NCBI GenBank assembly: GCA_024529925.1
Contig: JAFEUB010001804.1
Location: 32,501-96,500, forward strand
Direction: 5' to 3'
DNA from: Ophthalmolycus amberensis
Lineage: Eukaryota; Chordata; Actinopteri; Perciformes; Zoarcidae
Length of the DNA: 64,000 bases
The notes under the pieces were generated by a model. The model did no database searches. It had not been told where the DNA came from and was given only the letters and a program-made list of their open reading frames with translations. Positions 27,281 to 38,500 of the stretch are shown one piece after another; position 1 is the stretch's first letter, and every line of letters starts with the position of its first letter. The position numbers and the translations under genes are program-made.

Positions 27281-30200
27281 ATGTCTGAGGTTGAGGCGTT
27301 CATTGCCGCCCCATCTCAGGAGTCCCTGGATATATGCACAAGAGAGCAGTTGCTCTTGATTGCAGATCATTATTCAGTGGTGGTTATAGGAGATAAACGC
27401 AGCAAGGAGAACATTAAATATGCTATCAAGTCAAAATTGACCGAGATAGGACTGTTTGCTGGGGGTAAACAAGAGTCGTCTTCGATTCCTACTGCTGTAT
27501 CTTTTCAAACTCATGGATTATCGTTTGAGCAACAGAAGGAGATTTTGCTGTTGCAGTTGGAACATGACAAAGGTAAACATGAATTGGAAATTAAAAAACA
27601 GATAGAAATTGAGAGACTCCGCCAGGAATCAGAGACTGCAAAAATAGATCTGGAGAAATATCGTTTGTCACTGGTCAGAGATGGCGTGTTGTCCGGTGAC
27701 GATCGGGGCGCGCAGGTGCCCAGGTCTGCTGTGGATCGCTTTGAAGTTAGTAATTTGCGCTGGTTGCCACCGTTTAATGAAAGGGATCCGGACACGTTCT
27801 TCGTGCTGTTTGAACGTGTAGCTAAGGCTAGAAAGTGGCTCGATGCGGACTGTGCGCTGATGCTGCAGTGTGTCCTCTCAGGGAAAGCACAGGAAGCGTA
27901 TTCCTCTTTGAGCCTGGAGGATAGCTCTAGCTATTCTAAAATAAAATCTGCGGTGCTTAAAGTGTATGAGCTGGTACCAGAGGCTTATCGCCAGCGTTTT
28001 AGGTCCTTGGAGAAGAAAAGTGGTCAGACATATGTGGAGTTGGTGAGAGACCTATCAACTCACTTCAAGCGATGGTTAACAGCCCTTGACATAGCTACTT
28101 TTGACGGTCTGTGTGAATTGATGATTTTGGAACAATTCAAAAATATCCTTCCAGGTCGTATTGCGACATATGTCATCGAACAAAGGAGCACAACTGCTGC
28201 TAATGCGGCCGTGTCAGCTGATGAATACGTGTTGCTTCATAAGAGCAGTTTCAGAGAGTGTTCTGTGGCTCGCGATGGTTCTGACGCGGTTTCGCAGGAG
28301 ATGCGTTCAAGGAAGGTGGGAGGGTTTAAGTCTGACTTTCGAACAGGTGGCAGATTCGACAATAGTAATACCTGTAATTATTGTCGGGAGGAAGGACATT
28401 GGAAGGCAGATTGTCCTACGTTACAGGCTAAACTAAGGGATGTAAGATCTAATGTTAGGCCTGCTGCGTTTGCAGCTACGGTTAAAGACTGCTGTTTTGC
28501 TGAGGGGCTTACATCGCACTCTGGGGGGCGTACATCTCACTCTTGTGACCTGGGGGTTTTGGCAGCTTATGCTCCTTTCATTCGAGACGGATTTGTGTCA
28601 CTTTTGGGAAGTGAGATAAAGGTCCCGATAAAAATCTTGAGGGATACAGGGGCCTATGATTCGTATATCGTTGACTCTGTTTTGCCTTTTTCTGAGGAGA
28701 CTGACACTGGTGACTGTGTTCTCAGTCGTGGGATGGGATTGAAGATTCTCCCTGTGCCGTTGCACAGGATGGTGCTTGACTGTGAGCTGGTTAACGGTGA
28801 GATAGCTGTTGGTGTGCGTCCGGCATTGCCTATTGAAGGTATACATTTTATTTTGGGCAACGGCTTGGCTGGTAGCAGAGTTTGGACGGACACTCTTCCC
28901 GCACCGGTGGTCACATGTTGTCCAATTGATTCTACGTCTGACGAGAGCTCCAGGGTGTTGCCCGAGGTCTTTTCATCCTGTGTTTTTACACGAGCTATGA
29001 GCAAATCAGACCCTGACATGTCATCGGACGACGCGGTCGAGGTAGTTTTGGAGGTCCCATCTCTGTCGGAGCTTCCTGTGTCATTGTCACACAGTGAGGT
29101 AGTAGAGGAGCAACGTGGGGATTCTTCTTTGAAGGAAGTATTTGAGCGAGTTTGGCCGGTTTCTGAGATAAATAGTGCAGCCAATGGCTACTTCTTGCAG
29201 AATGGGGTGTTGTTCAGAAAATGGGTTCCCATGGGGGAGGATTGTGTGAGAAATTATGTTTTCCAAATGGTGGTGCCAACTAAGTTTCGTCCTCTTGTCT
29301 TGGAAGTAGCACATGACAAGAGTGGACACTTTGGAGTTCGGAAAACATACCTTAACATTCTGAAACATTTCTTTTGGCCGTGTGTCAAAAGGGATGTGGC
29401 CGCATACATTAAAACATGTCATGTATGCCAGCTAACAGGAAAACCAAATCAGAAGATCAAGCCGGCGCCACTGCAGCCTATCCCGGCTCTGAGTGAACCA
29501 TTTACACACCTCATTGTGGACTGTGTGGGTCCGTTGCCATGTTCCAAGTCTGGTTGTAAATATTTGCTCACAGTGATGTGCCAAACTACCAGGTACCCGG
29601 CGGCTTATCCGTTGAGGTCAATCACAACTAAGGCTGTGGTTAAGGCATTGTCACAATTCATTTCTATATTTGGCATTCCTAAGGTGGTCCAGAGTGACCA
29701 AGGGTCTAACTTCTCATCACATATGTTTGGGCAGGTGTTGAGGTTGTTGCGTGTTAAACAGAGCCAATCATCTGCGTATCATGCACAAAGCCAAGGAGCC
29801 TTGGAAAGGTTCCACCAGACCCTTAAGTCTCTTCTACGGGGATTTTGTACGGAGTTGGATAGAGACTGGGAAGAGGGGCTTCCATGGTTGATGTTGGCGG
29901 CGAGGGAGGCTGTACAGGAGAGTACAGGTTTTAGCCCAAATGAGTTGGTCTTTGGACATTCTGTGCGTGGTCCCTTGGCAGTACTGAAAGATGGCTGTGT
30001 GGATACTAAGTTGCCAGTGAGACTAGTGGACTATGTGAATGGTTTTAGGCATCGTTTGTTTGTAGCTGGCAGTATGGCCCAGGAAAGGTTGTCTGTATCG
30101 CAAAGGAAAATGAAGAAGTTGTATGACCGACGTACAGAGCGACATGAGTTCAGTCCAGGAGACCAGGTTCTAGCACTTATGCCTATTGTTGGTTCGCCAT

Positions 30201-31891
30201 TTCAGGCTAAATACACAGGACCATACACAGTCATAGAGAAAACGTCTGAGTTGAATTATGTCATTGCAACACCAGAACGTAGGAAGGTCAAGCGTCTCTG
30301 CCACATAAATCTCCTGAAACCGTACTTCAGGCGTGTAGTGGACACTGACTTGGGGCAGGAGGTGAAAGATGGGGTTCATCCGGCTCTTGCGGTAGGTTCA
30401 GAGCTATTGGTGCATGAGGGAGATGGGGTGCCAGAGCCTGATGATAGTCTCCTGTATGGGCGTTTGAAAAATTCAGAATCACTTGGTAAATTAGACAAGT
30501 TGCTGACTCATCTGCCGGAGGCAAAACGGGAAGAAATGTCGGAGTTGGTACACAAATATCCGTGTTTGTTTGGTGATATTCCTTCACAAACTGAGTGGGC
30601 GGAGCATGATATTGATGTTGGGGATGCTCAGCCAATTAAGCAGCACTTCTACCGTATGCCGCCAGTGAAACGTGAGTATTTGGACGCTGAGGTGGAGTAC
30701 ATGCTCCAAAATAACATCGCTGTACCTACGTTATCTAGTTGGGCGTCTCCATGTATTTTGGTGCCCAAGCAGGATGGAACACCTAGATTCTGTACTGACA
30801 TGAGGAAAGTGAATTCTGTGACAAAATCTGATTCTTTTCCTTTGCCACGTATGGATGATTGTATAGATCAGGTGGGGTCTGCAAAGTTTGTTAGCAAATT
30901 TGATTTGCTTAAAGGGTATTGGCAAGTTCCTTTGTCAAAGCGTGCACAGGAGATTGCTGCATTTATCACACCGTCGGGTCTTTATTCCTATAAAGTGATG
31001 CCTTTTGGGTTGAAGAATGCACCCGCAACATTTCAGCGGTTGATGAATCGTGTAGTTTCCGGATTAAAAGGTTGTGCAGTTTATCTGGATGATTTGGTCA
31101 TTTACAGCGATACGTGGCATTCGCATCTTCAGCGCATTCGCGCACTGTTTGATCGTTTGGCAGAAGCGCGGCTCACCATTAATTTGGCCAAATGTGACTT
31201 TGGCAAGGCTACAGTGACATACCTCGGTCGTGTGGTAGGACAGGGCCGTGTAGCCCCAGTTCAGGCCAAGGTCATGGCGATGGCCGGATATCCGCAACCC
31301 ATGACTAAGAAGGAGTTGCAAAGGTTTTTGGGTTTAGTGGGGTACTACAGGAGTTTTTGTAAAAACTTTTCGACTATTGTGTTTCCTCTCACTGAACTAC
31401 TCAAGGCCAAGGTGAAGTTTGCTTGGTCGTCTGAATGTCAGGGGGCTTTTGATAATGTCAAATCTCTGTTGTGCTCTTCTCCCGTGCTAGCTGCTCCGTG
31501 TTTTGATAGAGCGTTTATGCTCCAAGTAGATGCCAGCCAGGTGGGAGCAGGTGCCGTCTTGCTTCAGGAGGACGACCAGGGATTGGTGAGGCCAGTCAGT
31601 TTTTTCTCAAAAAAGTTTAACAAGTACCAGGGAAATTACTCTGTGATTGAGAAGGAGGCGTTGTCGCTCATTTGGGCACTGCAACATTTTAATGTGTATG
31701 TAGGAACGGGAGAGCGGATTTTGGTGTACACGGATCACAATCCGTTGACTTTTTTGCATTCCATCAGATGCCCAAACCAGAGGCTAACACGATGGTCGTT
31801 GTTCCTTCAGGTTTACAACCTCGACATCAAACATATTAAAGGGAAAGACAATGTTATTGCTGATGCGTTGTCACGTGCACCGTTGCATTGA
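27281..31891 (+). CDS. Gmr1-type Gag-Pol polyprotein (PR-IN-RT-RH order)
   Basis: A single uninterrupted ORF of 1536 codons from the ATG at 27281; the codon two earlier is GTG. Residue numbers are from this Met. The N-terminus is a Gag with coiled-coil (about 85-125) and capsid-like part. A CCHC knuckle lies at 365-378 and an aspartic protease DTGA at 455. Integrase comes next: HHCC with H678 and C713/C716, then catalytic D747, D806 and E842 (the last pair spaced D35E), and a GPY/F-like tail. Reverse transcriptase follows, with YLDD at 1268-1271, then RNase H (first Asp 1417) ending in the typical DNVIADALSR. Having integrase before RT is the notable point. All catalytic residues look intact and no stop or frameshift is seen, so it may be active. 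Separate Gag and Pol would need processing by its own protease. Confidence 0.95.
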   Translation: MSEVEAFIAAPSQESLDICTREQLLLIADHYSVVVIGDKRSKENIKYAIKSKLTEIGLFAGGKQESSSIPTAVSFQTHGLSFEQQKEILLLQLEHDKGKHELEIKKQIEIERLRQESETAKIDLEKYRLSLVRDGVLSGDDRGAQVPRSAVDRFEVSNLRWLPPFNERDPDTFFVLFERVAKARKWLDADCALMLQCVLSGKAQEAYSSLSLEDSSSYSKIKSAVLKVYELVPEAYRQRFRSLEKKSGQTYVELVRDLSTHFKRWLTALDIATFDGLCELMILEQFKNILPGRIATYVIEQRSTTAANAAVSADEYVLLHKSSFRECSVARDGSDAVSQEMRSRKVGGFKSDFRTGGRFDNSNTCNYCREEGHWKADCPTLQAKLRDVRSNVRPAAFAATVKDCCFAEGLTSHSGGRTSHSCDLGVLAAYAPFIRDGFVSLLGSEIKVPIKILRDTGAYDSYIVDSVLPFSEETDTGDCVLSRGMGLKILPVPLHRMVLDCELVNGEIAVGVRPALPIEGIHFILGNGLAGSRVWTDTLPAPVVTCCPIDSTSDESSRVLPEVFSSCVFTRAMSKSDPDMSSDDAVEVVLEVPSLSELPVSLSHSEVVEEQRGDSSLKEVFERVWPVSEINSAANGYFLQNGVLFRKWVPMGEDCVRNYVFQMVVPTKFRPLVLEVAHDKSGHFGVRKTYLNILKHFFWPCVKRDVAAYIKTCHVCQLTGKPNQKIKPAPLQPIPALSEPFTHLIVDCVGPLPCSKSGCKYLLTVMCQTTRYPAAYPLRSITTKAVVKALSQFISIFGIPKVVQSDQGSNFSSHMFGQVLRLLRVKQSQSSAYHAQSQGALERFHQTLKSLLRGFCTELDRDWEEGLPWLMLAAREAVQESTGFSPNELVFGHSVRGPLAVLKDGCVDTKLPVRLVDYVNGFRHRLFVAGSMAQERLSVSQRKMKKLYDRRTERHEFSPGDQVLALMPIVGSPFQAKYTGPYTVIEKTSELNYVIATPERRKVKRLCHINLLKPYFRRVVDTDLGQEVKDGVHPALAVGSELLVHEGDGVPEPDDSLLYGRLKNSESLGKLDKLLTHLPEAKREEMSELVHKYPCLFGDIPSQTEWAEHDIDVGDAQPIKQHFYRMPPVKREYLDAEVEYMLQNNIAVPTLSSWASPCILVPKQDGTPRFCTDMRKVNSVTKSDSFPLPRMDDCIDQVGSAKFVSKFDLLKGYWQVPLSKRAQEIAAFITPSGLYSYKVMPFGLKNAPATFQRLMNRVVSGLKGCAVYLDDLVIYSDTWHSHLQRIRALFDRLAEARLTINLAKCDFGKATVTYLGRVVGQGRVAPVQAKVMAMAGYPQPMTKKELQRFLGLVGYYRSFCKNFSTIVFPLTELLKAKVKFAWSSECQGAFDNVKSLLCSSPVLAAPCFDRAFMLQVDASQVGAGAVLLQEDDQGLVRPVSFFSKKFNKYQGNYSVIEKEALSLIWALQHFNVYVGTGERILVYTDHNPLTFLHSIRCPNQRLTRWSLFLQVYNLDIKHIKGKDNVIADALSRAPLH

Positions 31892-31930
31892 TTGGCAGTA
31901 GGCCGGTGATCCCTTGGGGACACCGACTTT

Positions 31931-31942
31931 AAGGGGGGGGGG
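31931..31942 (+). other. polypurine tract
   Basis: AA followed by ten G abuts the 3' LTR, the place and composition expected for plus-strand DNA priming. Confidence 0.85.
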
Positions 31943-32328
31943 TGTGACGGCCCCTGTCTCTAATCACTGCAAGTATGCTTTTGTCCCTCTGTCCCTAGAG
32001 AGCAGATTACCTGATGCGGAGCACCTGGTCCAGGAACAGGGAGGGCATAAAACCCTGCTCTAGCGTTGCTCGGGGCGGGTTTACTCTCCGGTGTACGTGG
32101 AGGGTTCCCAGCCAGTTGCTGCCGGTTATTTCGGTTTTGGTTTCCTTTGGTTTCGCTGACAACACTCACACTTCATCTCACACGCATCCACGTTGACACT
32201 ACTGATGTTATTGACTGACACACTTCATACCGTTAACTATCTCTTGATTTGGTTAAATAAACATTTTACATTACCATCATCTGTTGTGTCTGCCGTATTT
32301 GTCATGGCCTAAGAGCCGGGTTATGACA
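31943..32328 (+). repeat. 3' LTR of the Gmr1-type element
   Basis: 386 bp, one mismatch from the 5' LTR (C at 32191). It is followed by GAAG, the right copy of the target duplication. Confidence 0.95.
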
Positions 32329-32432
32329 GAAGCGACACGTGATATCAAACTATGCTCATTTCTCTGACAAAGATGTTTCAGTGAGGACAGTTTAAAGGAC
32401 AGAGACTGACTGACTAATGTTCTTCTGCTCTA

Positions 32433-35400
32433 AACATGAACTCTGTACTTTGTGCTGTTTCAGGAGGAAAACTGACTCAGTTATACTCTCATATTAGTTT
32501 CACATTTTCTCCATCAGCTTTGTATGAAACCCTGTAAATAAGACAAGAAGAAAATACTTTGTTCATTCTTGAATCAAGAAACACTTTATTCATCATGTAA
32601 ACCTTCAGTTTGTTCACATCCCATCAGTGAAGTCTGTTCAATGACTCTTGTTCAATGATTTCATGAACACATTCACTTCATCCTCATCATCTATTTGTTT
32701 GACCAGAATCTCAGTTATGTAAAAGAGAATAATGAATGATTCACTTATTGATTATGATGATAATAATTAGTTATATAATACATCATAGTACCTCTTTTGT
32801 ACAACGATTAATAAAACAACAAGAACAACATTTAATCTGTTATAGAAAATAAACATAATTTCACTGAAAGGAATCTTTACAAAGAGTGCTGAGAACTAAA
32901 TCTCTTTGATAAAATAAGCTCTGGTGATTTCTCTCTTTAAGAGCCATGCAGTGGAAGAGAAACAACAACTAACAAATACATCAATACTAATATTTATCAA
33001 ACATTTAAACCTCAGAGCAGTTTACATTTTCATGAAGAGAAATATCAGTTCAGGTCAACAAAGATCATCATGAGCAGTGATAGCCTCCATGGCTAAACAG
33101 ACACAGAAAGGAGCTCCACCTAAAGACACTCAAACATTTACACAACAATAATGAGAAGATGTCAAAGCACCGCCCACAATGTTTGACTGACAGCTGAAGA
33201 ACAATCAGCAATTAAGCGACAATGATGGAGACAAAATGAGTTTCAGGATTAAAACACAAAAATGAATTTGCTGTTCCTTAAATCACTTCTGACTATTTTA
33301 GTTTACAGAACTCAGCAGTGGCTCCATAATGAATCCTAAATCCATCATAAAAGCTGATTCCAGCATAGAGAGGCTGAGTGAATGTGGTCTGGACTCTGTG
33401 GAGGAGAGTCATGGTTTCAGAGACGCTGTAGAAAGACAGAATACCTGCTCTGTGATCCAGGTACACTCCTACTCTGGAGGACTGAGGACCGGAGACAGGA
33501 GTTTGGATAAAGTTGTACCAAAATGTGAAACTGTTTTCGTCACAATTTAACGCCCAAGATTTGTCATTGTGTCCAAACACACGTTCATTATAGAACCCTG
33601 TTCTGATGATATTCTTGATTGCGACTGCTACATGAACTCTTCCTCTCCACTCCACCTCCCAGTAACAACGTCCAGTCAGACTCTCTCTACTCAGGACCTG
33701 ACGACATTCAGTGAATCTGTCTGGGTGACTAGAATAAGACTGTTCTGTCATAAATGTTGCTTTTCTGTTCCCCTCAGATAATAACAGCCATGTGTTTGCT
33801 GTGTTTGGATCCAGTGTGATTTCACTTGAATATCTTAAGAACTCAGCTCTGGTCTTGGGCTCTGCTTGTGGTGACAGTAAAACGTCCACTTCAGTCACTG
33901 CCAGTGAGACGTTTGTCCACTTGTCTCTCAGAACGTCCTGTAGTTTATCTCTGACTTCTGACACAGCCGCCGTCACGTCCTCAAAGTAGCTCAGAGGACG
34001 GATATCGATGGCGGACGAGTCTGTAGCTTCTCTGAGTGGTGACAGTGAGGGGTAGTTGTGTAGAAACTGGTTGTGATCCTCTGTGTGTGAGAGCAGCTTC
34101 AGCTCAGCGTCTTTCCTCTTCAGCTCAGAGATCTCCTGCTCCAGCTTCTCCTGAAGCTCTTTGACTCGACTCACTTCACTTTTCTGCTGGGATCTGACCT
34201 GCTGCTTCACATCGGAGCTTCTTTTCTCCATGAGACGGATCAGCTCGGTGAAGATCTTCTCGCTGTCCTTCACCGCTTCGTCGGCGGAGCGATTGACGGC
34301 CTCCACCTCCTGTTGAAGCAGCTTCACGTCTTTCTCTCTGTCCTGGATTCTCTGCTGGATGTTTAGTCGACTCACCTCCAGCTCTCTCTGCCTCTCAGTG
34401 ATTTCTGCTGCAGATGAGACTGTGTCGTGGCCTTTGTGTTCATCCATTAAGCAGAGATAACAGATACACTGCTGATCAGTACGGCAGAAAATCTTCATCA
34501 CCTCATCGTGACGAGAGCAGATGTTCTCCTGGAGCTTCTTGGAGGGGTCCACCAGCTTGTGTTTCTCAAAGGCAGAGGATTCATAATGAAGCTGGAGGTG
34601 TTTCTCACAATAAGAGATCACACATTGCAGACAGGACTTGAAGGCTTTCAGTTTCCTCCCAGTGCAGACATCACAGGACACATCTTCAGGTCCAGCATAG
34701 CAGTGATCAGCAGGAGCAGCTTGGAGTCCAGTCTTCTTCAGCTCCTCCACTAAAACTGCTAACATGGTGTTTTTCAGCAGGACAGGCCTCGGTGTGAAGG
34801 TCTGCCTACACTGAGGGCAGCTGTGGAGTTTCTTCACATCCTCTTCATCCCAGTGTGTTTTAATACAGTTCATGCAGTAGCTGTGTCCACAGGGAGTAGT
34901 CACCGGATCCTTCAGTAGATCCAGACAGATGGAACAAGAGAAGGTTTCCCGATCCAGCTGAACTCCTTTCTGCGCCATTTCACCTCTCAGTAACAACGAC
35001 TGTCTGAGTTTCACTTCACTAGAAGCGACTCTGCTTTGACTTCTGATCTGAACAACATGTGTTTGTTCAGTGAATGGAGGCTGTCAGCTCTATCGCTGCA
35101 CCACCATGTTGGTTACACCCATCTTTAAAACTGTAGATCTGAAGGGGAGGGAACAAGGAGATATGTGGACAGAGTGGAGCCGGCTGTGTTTGAGAGCAGG
35201 AGGAAGAAGGAGGGGTTATCAAGCTGTGCTTCATTCCAGGAAGAGGAGCAGCGCTGTGAATGTGAACTTTGTTTCCTCATTCACAAACAGAGCCTCGGTT
35301 AAAACCTGCTCCACCTTTGAAAACATTTCATTTCTTAAGTTAAATATTTCTTGTCTCCTCAGAGGAAGAGTTATAGACAAACATGAAGCCATCAAAAGAC

Positions 35401-35763
35401 TAATTCTGTTCAGTTTTCTTTCACTGCTTAAAAACAGCTGGCTGACAACAGAGTTATCAAATTAAACTAATATGAAACATTTAAGTTGTCGTATAATACC
35501 TTCTCTCATATTTAATGATCAACTTTTAAACATTTGTCTCAAAAGAGTTGAGTTTCAAGATATGATTCTGATGCAAAGCAGCGTTTCAAGATTCACATTT
35601 ATTCATTTCATGACGTCATGACTGGACCTGATATAATCTGCACATTTTCCATTTGTTGTTGATGTTAAAATATTCCAGCTGTTGTAAAAGCTGAGTCACT
35701 CACTGGTTGAGTGACGACTGAGAAAACTCCTCAGGAACAACATGAATCTCCAGCAACCATAAA
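32433..35763. repeat. 3.3 kb segmental duplication, copy 1 (with TRIM gene)
   Basis: This segment is almost identical to 44929-48268 in the same orientation. It begins AACATGAACTCTGTACTTTG and ends CTCCAGCAACCATAAA. It contains a complete TRIM coding exon on the minus strand with both flanks. Similarity stops sharply at both ends. The unrelated LINE lies between the copies. Confidence 0.93.
33293..34978 (-). CDS. TRIM E3 ligase with B30.2 domain, copy 1
   Basis: An intronless 561-residue protein from the Met at 34978 (MAQKGVQLDRETFSC). I prefer this start because teleost TRIMs of this type begin so; an upstream in-frame ATG at 35014 would add twelve residues. The RING C3HC4 has C15, C18, C30, H32, C35, C38, C54 and C57. 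B-box 1-like Cys/His spacing follows at about 102-142, B-box 2 (CSRH...DEHKGH) at about 155-190, a coiled coil at about 195-300 and PRY-SPRY/B30.2 at 383-561 (LDPNT, WEVEW, YLDHRAG). Such proteins are cytoplasmic ubiquitin ligases; many fish members are linked to antiviral immunity. It resembles the TRIM16/TRIM25-like group expanded in teleosts; exact orthology is not resolvable here. No break is seen. Confidence 0.9.
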   Translation of the reverse strand: MAQKGVQLDRETFSCSICLDLLKDPVTTPCGHSYCMNCIKTHWDEEDVKKLHSCPQCRQTFTPRPVLLKNTMLAVLVEELKKTGLQAAPADHCYAGPEDVSCDVCTGRKLKAFKSCLQCVISYCEKHLQLHYESSAFEKHKLVDPSKKLQENICSRHDEVMKIFCRTDQQCICYLCLMDEHKGHDTVSSAAEITERQRELEVSRLNIQQRIQDREKDVKLLQQEVEAVNRSADEAVKDSEKIFTELIRLMEKRSSDVKQQVRSQQKSEVSRVKELQEKLEQEISELKRKDAELKLLSHTEDHNQFLHNYPSLSPLREATDSSAIDIRPLSYFEDVTAAVSEVRDKLQDVLRDKWTNVSLAVTEVDVLLSPQAEPKTRAEFLRYSSEITLDPNTANTWLLLSEGNRKATFMTEQSYSSHPDRFTECRQVLSRESLTGRCYWEVEWRGRVHVAVAIKNIIRTGFYNERVFGHNDKSWALNCDENSFTFWYNFIQTPVSGPQSSRVGVYLDHRAGILSFYSVSETMTLLHRVQTTFTQPLYAGISFYDGFRIHYGATAEFCKLK

Positions 35764-37778
35764 CTGGTGCACAGGAATGAGGAGGACTTTCCTCAAAAAC
35801 AATGCATGGACTCATATAACAATAATGTCTCAACGATCACTTCTGACCGTTAGAAGTGGTTCACTCTGCAGAGAGAGAGCGTCAACCTCTAAATAAACTG
35901 AGCCACCAGGTGTCAGATAGAAATGGTGCATCCAAGAGGAAGCTGTGAAAATGGCGGACACACAGCGGGGCGAGACGCCGAGCGGACAAAGCTCGTTCTA
36001 ACATGAGAGTGAATCAGGATTTGTCTTTCACCTGCTGTTGAGCCGGGGAGGAGGGGCCAACTGTTAACGTTGTGTTTCACAAACCGACAAACATCAGAAT
36101 AACGTCTTCCACTACTGGTTATGGTGTAATAATCTAAGTTAAGTGATTTGCACATTTTCTCTTTCTTAACTCCTCTTTAGACGGAGACTCCTCTCAGCTC
36201 TCCTCGGACAAAAAGAAACACCGTTTTAGGACGAAACTGTTTCTACTCGACACCAAGTGTGAAATCATTCATCAGGAGATTTATTCCCTCAAGAAGGAGC
36301 AGGATACAGCACATACAGTTATGCGTCTCGTGGCTGCTCAGAGATCTGTCTCTAAGTCTCTGTCTTTTATACACAGTGATAAACAAGCTTCATAACAAAG
36401 TATGGTGAGGGTTGGTACCAGGTTGAACCAGTCCTCCTTTATCTTACTCCTGTTATGTTCAAAATGTCTCAAACTAAAGGCAAAGGAGAAAGCCCCCCTC
36501 CTTGTTCCAGAGGAGAAGAGGCTGCCCCCTTTCTTCCATCAGCAAGCAGGGCCGAATCAGCTGGTTGAAGTTTAAATCAAAAGGAATTTTATATGCTAAC
36601 AAAAGCAAATGCAGTTACAAACTGAATTTCACCATCAATAGTAATATTTCATGAATAGAGGCCCAATCCGCACCACACGACAGACTGGTGTGTCTGCCAC
36701 ACGGCCCAGAGGAGGTCTGATTATCTCCGGGGATTCACAGTTTCTTTGTCCCTCCAAAGTCTCTGAAATGTCTCGTATTACACATTCCTTAGCCCATCGA
36801 TCAGCTCAGTGATTGGCTGAACCCTTCGGACTTCAGTCGGCCAGTTCCTCCCCCCTTCTTGAAGGCTGTGCTCAGAAACTCTTCAGCAACATCCCCCTCT
36901 CTCTGACTTCATGGCGGTGTCATAAATTCTCTGGTTTCTCTCACAGTGCACAACAAATTCAGTAACTCTCCCTTTAGTTTAAACCTTCTACAAGTCAACA
37001 TATTGTAACACATAATATCCATCGACAGCGCTTTAAAACTTAAATTCCTCACATTTACCCTCAGGCGAAAAGCCCACCGTATAATCTGACTCCAAAAGAC
37101 TACGCCTTCAGAAGGACCCCGCGCAGATCGTTTGATTGGAATTACATTCGATGAACAGAAGACGGTAGACGATCTATAAGTAGTAACAATTTATTAAGTC
37201 AAGCATCAAAGCATATAATGCATAGATCTATGGTTTCACACAACACAAGAATTGATTATGTATCCCTAGCAACAGACACAAAGTCAGGGCTCGGAATATG
37301 CATCTCTCCTCTCGGTGTTTGTGAGCCCCGTCCTATCATTTCCCTCTTTTCTTATTCATTGTCATGAGGAGTTGACCTCGTCCTGCACAGGGACGAGTTA
37401 TCTTCACACACACACACACACACACCAGGGTGGGGCCACTGTGTGTGTGGGAGACCTCCAGTTCTCAGGGACAGAGAAGATGCTGCTCCTGCAGGTTGCT
37501 ACACAATATCCCACGGAGTTATCCGTTTCACAACACATCTAGTTGCGAGTTTAAACTAAACCACCTGCGTGTCAGAGCTTCCTCTTTGTACGGGGAGCGT
37601 GTGAGTGCCTCACCCGGAGATTCAAACCTTTGCTCTATGACACACGCAACACTATTGCAAATGAGCACACACACACAATACTTACACGTTTAATGCCTGT
37701 AAATACCGTTAGCGTATTTCTACAATGTTTTATTGAAAAAAGACAGAATATGACTCTTCAAGCTCAGAGTTTCATCAA
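35764..37778. other. intergenic, no gene recognised
   Basis: About 2 kb of mixed sequence with a short CA tract at 37405-37424. The small ORFs have no recognised domain. Some of it may belong to old retroelements (a TTTATTAAGTC tract near 37190), but I find no ends or coding motifs. Confidence 0.6.
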
Positions 37779-38012
37779 TCAAGGCAAGGCAAGGCAAGTT
37801 TATTTGTATAGCACATTTCAACAACAAGGTAATTCAAAGTGCTTCACATAAAACCATTAAAAGCATCAAAACATAAGGCAAAAGAAAAGGAGATTTAAAA
37901 ACAATTAAAGAAACAGTGTAAGAAATAAAATTCAGTAGTAAAATGCAGAAATGCAGGAAATTGATTAATATATTAATTGAATGTGGTTCAATTAAAGGCA
38001 GCAGCAAACAGA
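37779..38012 (-). mobile_element. 3' terminus of an L2-like LINE (detached fragment)
   Basis: Read on the minus strand this ends in the CTTGCCTTGCCTTG tail typical of fish L2-type elements. About 165 bp (37848-38012) match the 3' UTR of the LINE at 39278-39442. It is either the displaced end of that LINE or the tip of a separate 5'-truncated copy. Confidence 0.8.
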
Positions 38013-38240
38013 AGTATCTATACGTTATCAATACCCTGCAGTCATATATTTGTATATATTTATATAAAAACGTGGGTCAGTTTAAACTGTTCATAATTAC
38101 AATCATGTATCATTCTCTGGTCCATATGTGGCTACGAACAGCCAAAGATCAGTGTTCAATCAGTGATCCCTTTTAATTCAACCACAACATGATGTTCTGG
38201 TGTGTGTTGAAGAAAAGCCTCAAAACAAAGACAGAAATGC

Positions 38241-38268
38241 TAGCTTCCAAATACACACACGTTCTCAC

Positions 38269-38306
<38 letters not shown>

Positions 38307-38312
38307 GCGCTC
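38241..38312. repeat. CA/CG mixed microsatellite
   Basis: CA repeats with interspersed CG (GCGCGCGC) lie between the two LINE 3' UTR copies. Confidence 0.9.
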
Positions 38313-38500
38313 AAGCACACCACGGCACCTGTCAAAGACCAAAGGAGCAATAACACTAAAGTTAAAATATCAACTCCTTTTCCCAAACCTGCTCACCCTG
38401 TTTAAGTCTGTAGCCTAATAATGAACTTCGTTTCTTTTCTTTTTCTTTAAATACAAGGGCTAGTGTACTGAATGCACAGATTATATCTATACAGTCAAAA

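Larger units (their letters stand above)
26247..32328 (+). mobile_element. complete Gmr1-type Ty3/gypsy LTR retrotransposon
   Basis: A 6082-bp element flanked by a 4-bp direct repeat GAAG (26243-26246 and 32329-32332). Two 386-bp LTRs begin TGTGAC and end ATGACA. A primer-binding site, one long gag-pol ORF and a purine tract are all present. In the ORF, integrase precedes reverse transcriptase/RNase H, the reverse of ordinary Ty3/gypsy order. That arrangement is known from the Gmr1 group of deuterostome gypsy elements, first described in Atlantic cod. The only LTR mismatch I find is T at 26495 versus C at 32191, so insertion was recent. It sits 136 bp beyond the left fragment of the zeb1 copy. 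Confidence 0.95.

Noticed and set aside
27511..31321. Several 60-170 codon minus-strand ORFs under the gypsy element
   Set aside because: Shadows of the long gag-pol frame.
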